Program-made: the position numbers and the translations under genes | Shown: in pieces, positions 56,799 through 64,000 of the stretch | How the letters are laid out: each line of letters begins with the position of its first letter | How positions within the stretch are numbered: position 1 is the first letter of the stretch | Source of the DNA: Henricia sp. BOLD:AAB3569 | Lineage: Eukaryota > Echinodermata > Asteroidea > Spinulosida > Echinasteridae | Direction of reading: 5' to 3' | Assembly (NCBI GenBank): GCA_037783545.1 | Contig: JBBELK010000004.1 | Coordinates: 1 to 64,000 of the forward strand | DNA length: 64,000 nucleotides | The notes under the pieces: model-generated | Told to the model about the DNA's origin: nothing | Databases searched by the model: none | Seen by the model: the letters and a program-made list of their open reading frames with translations, nothing else

Positions 56799-57062
56799 TG
56801 GAGGAGTGGTGGACTTTCGGTCGAGCAGTCCATGGTTCGAAACCTGGCCATCGCACCGTATTGTGTCCTTGGACAAGACCCTTTACTCCACGTTGTCTCT
56901 CCCACCCAGGTGTATAAATGGGTACCAGCAAATACGATTGGGGAAACCCAACTAGTTGCTGGGGGTAGACCTGCGATGGACTGGCATCCCATCCAGGAGG
57001 AGTAATGCTCCTAGTCACTCAATGCCACAGAAACCGGGGATGAGTATTTGACCCAGCATGGG
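56799..57062 (+). repeat. tRNA-derived SINE with conserved 3' domain
   Basis: The tRNA-like head ends GGTTCGAAACCTGGCC. The body reads TTGTGTCCTTGGACAAGACC, CTTTACTCCACGTTG, CCCAGGTGTATAAATGGGTA, then CTGCGATGGACTGGCATCCC and ATCCAGGAGGAG. This body type is shared by SINEs of many marine animals; it is not a gene. Confidence 0.8.
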
Positions 57063-57569
57063 CTCGTAAATGACTTAACTTGATTGAAATAAAAAGCTGT
57101 CACCCCAAGCATTGTGCAGTCATGTATGATTAAGCTGTTATGTGAATATTTCGATGTCAACCTACCGGTAATCACAAAAGTGATTTTCTAATTTTGATTA
57201 AACTGAAAACTTCTCTTGTTGCTTTGTATAGATTGAGCTGAGATTCCTTCAAATATTCTACATTTTGTGTACAGTGTAACAAAAAAGAACCCAGCTTTTC
57301 TCGTTTCCCCAAACATCCATTAGCCATTAACAAAATCTGAGCAGGGATATGGCTTTTGCTCCTGATATCAAACCTATAAAAAAAAAATGCCGGGAAAACA
57401 TTACCATATTTTGAGAAAAATTACCTTGCTATTTTTAGACGTTAAAATTCTGACTTCTGAAATTACAGGGCTAGTGACATTTTTGGTACAATTTTGGTAA
57501 TTTCAGGAAATGTTTTTTAAAAGAATATGCATCTTATCATGAAACAAGAAAGATTATACATTGCCTGCA
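57063..57569. other. Intergenic, nothing recognised
   Basis: No exon or repeat family assigned. Confidence 0.4.
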
Positions 57570-57732
57570 ATAGACTACTAAAGTGTGACGTCAGTTGCCA
57601 TGGTAATTAAACATTCGCTGGTAATCTGAAACACGCAGTGGTAAAGTGCAGGGAAACAGTTCACTGGTTTTAGTGTAGACCCAATAACCATGACAACACA
57701 CAAAGGGTGACGTTTTCACTTTAGTAGTCTAT
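57570..57732. mobile_element. MITE ATAGACTAC family, copy 2
   Basis: ATAGACTACTAAAGTGTGAC and, mirrored, CACTTTAGTAGTCTAT; inner CATTCGCTGGTAATCT, AAGTGCAGGGAAAC, GGTTTTAGTGTAGACCC. Shared with 60525. Confidence 0.9.
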
Positions 57733-58029
57733 TCCTAATGAAGATAACAAAACTTATTTAACATTGTAGTACAGTCGATGTACACATTTAGGTACTGGTC
57801 TACGGTTTAGAATATTGCAAAAAGTAAGATACATGTATATACTATCCTAAAAAAGAAATGCAATTTTAAGAAAGTATGATTCCTCTGAAAGTTTTTTGAA
57901 TACAATGACCTTGTAGATAACATGACACTGATGGACCAATCACTCTCTAGACTGTTCTACTTAATGATTTCCTCCAAGTTCAAAAGGACCCGTTTGATCA
58001 AAATAATGAAATGTGAAATCGTGTTTCTG

Positions 58030-58200
58030 GAAGAATCATGCAGTTAAAGGCTCTCAGAAAATTGTTTAACCTTATTGAACCTGCGTGGGATTAGCTGCGC
58101 ATCTCACAAACGGCCCCAAAAGTGCAGAAGCTCAAGAGGCACTTCAGATAGAATGGCGCACCCTGCCTCAGTGGCTCTTACAGAGGCTGTTGTAAGTTGC
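58030..58200. repeat. Dispersed repeat shared with 61700-61870
   Basis: Both have 'GCGCACYCTGCCTCARTGGC', TCTTACAGAG and a preceding CCTGCGT-GGA stretch in the same order. Unassigned family. Confidence 0.65.
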
Positions 58201-59570
58201 CCTTGCCACAATACCATACAATCAAGTGTATAAGGTGCACCCATGTATAAGGGGCACCTCCAACTTTGGACATCGAAAGGGAAAACAAATTTCAGATTTT
58301 ACGTCTGTGACCGGCCCTGATCGCACGCATGCATCAAGCTTTGGCCATGCGATCGCATCAAGTAGGTGTTGATAGTATACACGATACTGACCAATAAAAT
58401 GATACATCTCTCGGCCTTTTCGATCTTTTGATCACAATATAATTTGCCTTTTGTTTTTGAAACCGTATGTCTAAGAACCAAACTACACAGAAATTTGGTC
58501 TTGAAAATTACCTATCAGCTTGTATAGTACACAAATGGAGTAATACCCTTGCAATAAATCTTTGGCATGGAACTCATTGAACTAAAATCATAAACCTTTC
58601 TTTGGTTCTTGCATAAACCAACACTTTAGTGTTCGAGTTCTTGCAAGTGTTTCAACGTACCTCCAAAACAAGCATTTTGTGATAAATGTTTACATAAATA
58701 GCCATGTAAATACATGTATTTACATTTTCAGTGAAAATGCAATAGGTCCTTTAATTACAGAAACACCGACTCAAGTCAAGTGTATGAAAAAGATGATTCC
58801 TGTCTCTGCCCCTCTGCCATGGGTGTAACAACTGTACATTTCATTTGTACACCTACAAAATATTCACATCTTTCAGAGAATTTATATACAACTTACTCTG
58901 GATTTTGAGGTTGCTTTCTGCTTAAATTTTGCGACTTCAACATTCTAAAATTATAAATAATACTGATTCTCTTCTCATGGGTTGCCCATACATGCTGTCA
59001 TGAAGAATGAAAATGTGACCTTATATTAATCTTAAACCCTATTTACATTAGCAGCGTAGCCATGTAGCATGCTTTATTCACTGACGATGATTAACTAATC
59101 TTCGTCATCAAAACGAAGTGACTCGAAGGGTCTTTGTTGCATTCTAGTAATATTTTTAATGGTAATAAAAAGAATATTTTTATTAACTTCATTGTATAAG
59201 ATCAACAGATAAATAGTAATTTAATTCCTAGCTACTTATTACATCTGCATTATTTGGCAAAGATAGTGGTCCTGGATTATTTTGCCAAAAACCCAACTTT
59301 CAATAAAATAAAATAAAATAAAGTATTACTGACCAAACTTTAAAGGGACATTGTGGTCAGGGCTAGTTTCACCTCCAAGAATAAATGTTAAATAATTTCA
59401 TAAATTTCCCAAATTTCACAGGCTTCCCATGGAGATCTTTTGGGGCAGAAAATGCAATTTTTTGGACATTTTGGCAGGGCATTGAAGTTTCACAGAAAAT
59501 TGTCTGTCAAAAGTCCCTTTGCATCTCTTGATGAGTTGCGCAAAATGATAAATATGGTGTGCAATGACAG
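58201..59570. other. Intergenic, nothing recognised
   Basis: Contains a short AAAATAAAATAAAATAAAG microsatellite at about 59307. No exon or TIR pair assigned. Confidence 0.4.
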
Positions 59571-59857
59571 TTACACCCGTTTCATACAGGCGCACCAGAA
59601 TCGCGCCGAACTAATTGTATTAAGCCGATTAAAATTTGGTATCAGACCGACGTTCTTATTGCGAGCCGTGCGCACACTAAAGATCGACGTCTGAAACCAA
59701 GTCGCTCTTTAGTCGTTCTGACCGACTGGAACAGTCGATCTTTCGACTTCTGGCGAACCAAGTTGCTCCAAATTGTTTTATACGTCGAACTTAATTCAAA
59801 ATTCTGGGATAATTTAGCTCGGCGCGACTCTGGTGCGCCAGTATGAAACGGGTGTAA
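59571..59857. mobile_element. MITE TTACACCCGTTTCATAC
   Basis: TTACACCCGTTTCATACAGG with GCGCACCAGAATCGCGCCGA; mirror TCGGCGCGACTCTGGTGCGC with CAGTATGAAACGGGTGTAA. 287 bp; inner GATCGACGTC/GTCGATC words. Confidence 0.9.
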
Positions 59858-60524
59858 GGGGATCATGCAATATTTTAGAAGTTTTGGCCGCAGCACGCAG
59901 TTTCCGCCACTATTGCATCCACATTAGAGGACGCCAAGTCTAAAGTGGCAGATTTTAAAATTTATTTTTTTGCATTGCTTTTAAATCTCACCCTTTTGGA
60001 CAAAGCTCATGGAATTCGCTCAAAAAATTTGTCAGGCCTTGTTTACATGACCTGAAATTTTGGTTAAAATCCGTTGGCAAATGACAAAGTTATTTATAAT
60101 CAGAAATAGGAAAATTGTTTTGACACGTCGTAGAATACCACAAAGGATATATCATATAATTTAACACAATACTAATTCTTTCAAATGAACTTAAACATTG
60201 TGAATTTGGATTAAAATCTCACGATAAATTGAAAGACATTTGAAACAGATATTTTAAATTTGTCATCTACATTTCGCTTGAATAAGTCACTTTTTGAGTG
60301 AACCAGAATCAATAGCAATTATTTTATTTCTTGCAAACTCTACTTGAAAAAAAACCCAAAAAAACAGTACCTATGTATGTACATACATGATACTGTCAAC
60401 ATGTATGTACATGTGCGTAATTGATAAAATAATAATTGTGTACGTAAAAGACAGAAGTGCAAGAATATTTTTATTTGAACGGCAGCGTAGAAGTGGTTAA
60501 AGGGAGAGGAAACACTAGTTAGAA
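59858..60524. other. Intergenic, nothing recognised
   Basis: AT-rich, ACATACATG runs at about 60380. No exon. Confidence 0.4.
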
Positions 60525-60698
60525 ATAGGCTACTAAAATGTGACTTCAGTTACATACCAGAGTAAGTGGGTCTGAACATTCGCTGGTAATCTCTAAAGAC
60601 CATTGCTAAAGTGCAGGGAAACGGTCTGGTGGTTTTAGTGTAGACCCGGTAACCTTGGCAACATACAGAAGGATGACGTTTTTACTTTAGTACCCTAT
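60525..60698. mobile_element. MITE ATAGACTAC family, copy 3
   Basis: ATAGGCTACTAAAATGTGAC and TTTACTTTAGTACCCTAT; inner words identical to copy 2 (CATTCGCTGGTAATCTCTAA, GCAGGGAAACGGT). Its right end overlaps the start of the next element. Confidence 0.85.
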
Positions 60699-60974
60699 AG
60701 ACCTTTATCACGGTGTGTCCTTTTTCTCCTATTAAAATGAACGTAACCAAAGCGAGGCTTGTAGAACAAATTAGTTTGGTCCCTTTTTGAAATTGTTCAT
60801 TGTGTGCATCACAATGGCACATGCATTGCGCGATCAAGATAGCGTGCAGCATGGACAGCAATTCTTACAGGCGCTCATGATCGCTCGGTTACGCAGACGC
60901 ACTGATCGTACCCCGTACCCGACACGTACTATGGGGAACAAGACAAAGATGGATGCACCGTGATAAAGGTCTAT
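60697..60974. mobile_element. MITE ATAGACCTTTATCACGGTG
   Basis: Left ATAGACCTTTATCACGGTG, right CACCGTGATAAAGGTCTAT; perfect 19-bp ends. The interior is mixed, CpG-richer, no ORF. Confidence 0.9.
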
Positions 60975-61303
60975 TATCTATGAATAGAAAAAGAAAATGT
61001 CATCTCCATGTTCGACAAGTGAAAAACATTGTTTGCAATGTCAGCAAAATAAATAACTGATTAATACGGCTGCGTGTTCTGCCACATTTCAACATTCCCT
61101 GCTCTTTTGAATAGGATGACACAACCATGCAATACGTTTGCATCAATATTGAACCCTTGTTTTCCGACTCCAATGCGTCACGAAATATACATATACTCTT
61201 CCGAAAAAGAAAACATTTTCTTAAAATATCAATTCTTGTTCAGAACAGATAATTTGGAATTGCTTTCAAGACTGTTCCGCCTTAGTAATTTTATCTAGGT
61301 CTG

Positions 61304-61620
61304 AAGGGGCGTTCACACTATCGTGGAAAAATGGCTTTGTGCGCACCTGTGCCATTGGTTTGTACAGAAACTGGTTTGCCGCTTGTGCTCGCTTGTCCCG
61401 ATGCGAAAAACGTTTTGAGCTAAGTCAAAGTTAAAATTTGTTGAACTTTGACAGCGGTGCGCTGACCTTTCCAACGCGCAGTCAATGAGGTATCAGAGAA
61501 GCCCCAAGTTACCGGAGTTGAATTTTCTATTTTGGAAAGATCGGCGATTCGGACATCATACAATGCGGTGAGTGCAGCGCGGCAGTGTGATTTTTCCGCG
61601 ATAGTGTGAACGCCTCCTTA
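61304..61620. mobile_element. MITE AAGGGGCGTTCACACTATCG, copy 2
   Basis: Opposite orientation to 49930-50235. Left AAGGGGCGTTCACACTATCG(TGGAAAAAT), right TTTTTCCGCGATAGTGTGAA(CGCCTCCTT). Interior markers shared, inverted. Confidence 0.92.
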
Positions 61621-61902
61621 AGAGGACCCCTTTGAACAAAGTGATTCCCACAGCAATGGAGTGTGTACATTTCCTTAATCCTGTAATTACGGGCTTCCAC
61701 AAAACAAATTTCTTTTTGGTTTTCAACCTGATTAAACCTGCGTTGGAACTGCGTGTCTCAGAAACTGCTCAAGAAGTGCAGGTTCTCAGGGACCACTTCA
61801 GCAGAGTGGCGCACTCTGCCTCAATGGCTCTTACAGAGAATGGTGCACTCAGCATTGTCAAAAGGGATCTGGTTTAAAAAATTAACATCGCTTTTCTGGC
61901 AA

Positions 61903-62041
61903 TTAAAGGCAAGACTCCTCAGCAATGCGTGCGCGCCAAATTTGTGCCATGAAATACGCAGCTCCATAGCAAAGGCATGGAGCTGCGTATTTCGTGGCAC
62001 GAATTTGGTGCGCGCGCATTGCTGACGAGCCTCGCCTTTAA
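61903..62041. mobile_element. MITE TTAAAGGCA family, copy 3
   Basis: TTAAAGGCAAGACTCCTCAG on the left, GCTGACGAGCCTCGCCTTTAA-type right end; the core hairpin TACGCAGCTCCATAGCAAAG / GCATGGAGCTGCGTATTTCG is the best preserved of the three. It lies about 180 bp downstream of the USP46/12-like stop, possibly in its 3' UTR. Confidence 0.92.
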
Positions 62042-62154
62042 GCAACCTTCTGCGAGTGTCTCCTCCTCCTTTTAATGAAGCCAGTTTACCACTAACAGCA
62101 AATTGGCACGAATCTGAAATCCATGGCCAGCCAAGGTCTGACAGAGATGCTACA

Positions 62155-62160
62155 TTTAAT
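62155..62160 (-). terminator. Possible poly(A) signal of the USP46/12-like gene
   Basis: TTTAAT on the plus strand reads ATTAAA on the minus strand, about 60 bp after the stop. Weak evidence; a second one is near 62070. Confidence 0.2.
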
Positions 62161-62220
62161 CAAGGTCATTCAGCTTGTTAACAGCGTATACTTACAAATT
62201 GACATTGCAAAAAATGATAG

Positions 62221-62325
62221 CTAGAGGTCCCTGGCTTGGTAGAAGAGAATATACCCAGAGTCGGACGTCTTCTGCACCTCGGTTGCAAGTCCGTAGAATT
62301 CCTCAATAGTTGAAATATCAATTTT
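62221..62325 (-). CDS. usp46/usp12: USP46/12-like last exon
   Basis: Acceptor CCTCCGCAG; encodes [18 protein letters not shown] and [17 protein letters not shown] at 62223-62221. 34 residues. Confidence 0.95.
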   Translation of the reverse strand, partial: KIDISTIEEFYGLATEVQKTSDSGYILFYQARDL

Positions 62326-63767
62326 CTGCGGAGGTAGGCACATAAAATTGTGCTTAGGGCCGTCCAAAGTTGTCAACATTTTCACAATTCTACAGAGCGT
62401 AGTATTTTTCAAGACCACCCCCACCCCCTAGAAATACTACTTAGGGGCTGTCCATAAAGTACGTACACACGGAGGTTGGCATTTTTGAAAAAAAAATTGA
62501 TAAAATCGAGATCGTGCATGTACGACATTGGCACTGAAAGAGTTAAATGCATCATTTTTTAGCACATGTACATGTATGTATTTGTTTGGTACTGCAAAAT
62601 CGGAATATAGAATTAAGTAACGACAAAGACATGCTAAAGCTTTTCGACTTGCACTCATCAGAGCAAAGCGCAAGAATGGCGTGGGTACGCTTATCGATAT
62701 AATATAAGGCTGAAAGCGGGAATGACGTGATCAGAATGCTGTGCGCTGATTGGTCAGCTACTGCGCATGCGCAGTTAGACCACAAGTAGCGTGTGAACAA
62801 ATTCTTTCTGGCGACATAACACAGGTTTAGTGAAGTGTATGTATGTGGCTTCGAGCATGTGCAGATGCATGATACTGCATGCTCTGGCCAGTACAGTGAA
62901 CTGCTGTTCCCTGTATTGTTTAGAGCACTCTGGGTGATCAAGCAAGTATTGTCCTATAGCAGATGTGCATTCGGGCTGTGTGGCAGCTTTGCGAGCGTTC
63001 TTGCAGACACGCGACAACTGTTTGTGGGAAGCAGGCAAGTTGCTGCGGATGGAGGATGGAACATGCTGTTTAATGCAATCCGACAGTCTTTGTACATAAA
63101 GGATGATTAACTCTTGAACCGCTGTTGGCTGTTTTTAACCACTCGACTACCGAGCATGCCGATGGCGAATTTGATGGTACTACAGCGGGCGACGCACTTA
63201 ATGTACATGTATAGTGCATACCGCATCGTGAAGGGGCAAAATTACAGATGCAATAATTCCTTATTTCCTTAGACTTGTTTGTAATTTTTTAGACGTAGCC
63301 ATATAACTTGGCCTATAGGTAATGGTACTCACATCTACAAGGTCATCATCGAATAACAGCCAGAAACCGTGACTCTTGACGATGGTAATATAGTGCCCTC
63401 TATTGGGACCACTGCAACAAACAAAATATAAACAAGTCGGAAATATTCGTGATTTAGATTTTCCTTTTGTAATCTAGCACATATAATACTTATCCATTTT
63501 ACAATGACATGTATCACAAAATTTTGACATTTATATTAATTGCTTTAATTTGCCATTATTAACTTCTTTTAATATTTTCTAACTAAAATTCCATGATAAT
63601 AATTAATTAAGAAAACATGGAAATAAATGTGTAAGAATTTTTTTTTAGAACCCAACGAAAGATTTTAGAACCCAACAATCATATAAAATGCACCTATCTT
63701 ACCTTCCGCAGTGAATAACAACAGCTACCAAATCGTACAACTTGTCTGGACTTGTCGCATCGTCGGA
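62221..63767 (-). CDS. usp46/usp12: USP46/USP12-type deubiquitinase, 3' part
   Basis: Join, minus strand: 63767-63703, 63411-63333, 62325-62221; 82 residues to the stop; the 5' exons lie right of the window. Acceptors and donors are GT-AG and phases close. The residues are the C-terminal end of a USP catalytic domain: [20 protein letters not shown] contains the catalytic His (GHY), and [31 protein letters not shown] match USP46 and USP12 almost residue for residue. It is the single pre-duplication type, and cannot be assigned to either vertebrate paralogue from this part (SHGFW is USP46-like, ending RD is USP12-like). Family knowledge: these enzymes are activated by WDR48 and WDR20 and remove ubiquitin from histones and membrane receptors. 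Confidence 0.95.
62354..62455. repeat. Ends of the TTAGGGGYTGTCC family
   Basis: TTAGGGCCGTCCAAAGTTGT and CAACATTTTCACAATTCTAC at the left, then AGAGCGTAGTATTTTTCAAG in inverted order as in 17661 and 30297, and CTTAGGGGCTGTCC-type end at 62443-62455. A shortened copy, in the last intron of the USP gene. Confidence 0.65.
62456..63332. other. Last intron of the USP46/12-like gene
   Basis: 129- and 87-codon minus-strand ORFs and a 91-codon plus-strand ORF overlap here; none has a motif. TGCGCATGCGCA at about 62762 is a short palindrome. Confidence 0.4.
63333..63411 (-). CDS. usp46/usp12: USP46/12-like penultimate exon (catalytic His)
   Basis: Acceptor GTTTGTTGCAG, donor GAT|GTGAGT. Encodes [20 protein letters not shown] and DDDLVD; GHY holds the catalytic histidine. 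Confidence 0.96.
63703..63767 (-). CDS. usp46/usp12: USP46/12-like upstream exon
   Basis: 65 bp, too short for ORF scans. Acceptor GGTTTTTCAG, donor AG|GTAAGA. Encodes [21 protein letters not shown], with a split Ser codon into the next exon. Confidence 0.94.
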
Positions 63768-63813
63768 CTGAAAAACCAAGGGCAAAACAAAATACATGAA
63801 AGCAAATTATTTT

Positions 63814-63928
63814 AATACAAATGTGGACAAATGTCCATGAGTTTGAGAAATCTGGATGCAGTAAAAAACAACTTGGGTCCACCTGGATTCGAACCGCGGA
63901 CCTTCTGCTTAACGTGCATACGCCCTAC
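63814..63928 (-). repeat. tRNA-derived repeat, family 3, copy 2
   Basis: Shares AATACAAATGTG, ACAAATGTCC, ATCTGGATGCAGT, GGATTCGAACCGCGGACCTT, CTGCTTAACGTG with 10488-10600. It lies in a USP46/12-like intron. Confidence 0.7.
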
Positions 63929-63929
63929 C

Positions 63930-64000
63930 AATGCATAGTTCCGATTTTGCCCAGTTAACCCCGCCCCCTTGGACATTGTTGCTATGGCTCACACGCTATC
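63930..64000. mobile_element. MITE family AATGCATAGTTCC, copy 4 (cut by the edge)
   Basis: AATGCATAGTTCCGATTTTG, then CCCAGTTAACCCCGCCCCC and ATTGTTGCTATGGCTCACAC as in copies 1-3. It runs off the right end. Confidence 0.85.

Overview
The window is animal nuclear DNA, most likely from an invertebrate deuterostome such as an echinoderm, hemichordate or cephalochordate. The evidence is spliced genes with GT-AG introns, tRNA-derived SINEs, very many short inverted-repeat elements, and a strong bias to ACATGT/TACATGTA words. The clade is an inference from style and gene similarity; no species can be named. I see no bacterial, viral, CRISPR or rRNA features.

Three protein-coding genes can be supported exon by exon. 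(1) A klhl8 orthologue on the minus strand, eight exons from 29132 down to 6429. It encodes BTB, BACK and six kelch repeats, all phases join, and it is about 596 aa from the ATG at 29050. (2) spcs3, signal peptidase complex subunit 3, on the plus strand: four exons from 53442 to 55471, 177 aa, complete. (3) The last three exons of a USP46/USP12-type deubiquitinase on the minus strand, 63767 to 62221; its 5' part lies beyond the right edge. Two further minus-strand open segments (46240-46373 and 37883-38136) end in good splice donors whose phase fits the first klhl8 coding exon. They are offered only as candidate 5' exons.

Most of the rest is repeat-derived. The klhl8 introns (6.5-28 kb) and the 29-53 kb stretch hold dozens of small terminal-inverted-repeat (TIR) elements and hairpins, several SINE families, minisatellites and G-rich tracts. 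From about 22.6 to 27.7 kb lies one large array of roughly 350-bp units, loaded with the CRE palindrome TGACGTCA and ending in twin hairpins that share a motif with its start. At 39.7-41.4 kb a 1.66-kb element with TIRs of about 165 bp carries a CpG-rich leader and a 140-codon exon-like ORF. These two are the most unusual structures here.

The genes do not form an operon. KLHL8 is a CUL3 ubiquitin-ligase adaptor and USP46/USP12 is a deubiquitinase; their nematode relatives act in opposite directions on the same glutamate receptor. In human, USP46, KLHL8 and SPCS3 all lie on chromosome 4, so this small linkage may be an old one. Boundaries of repeats were read by eye and may be off by a few bases.
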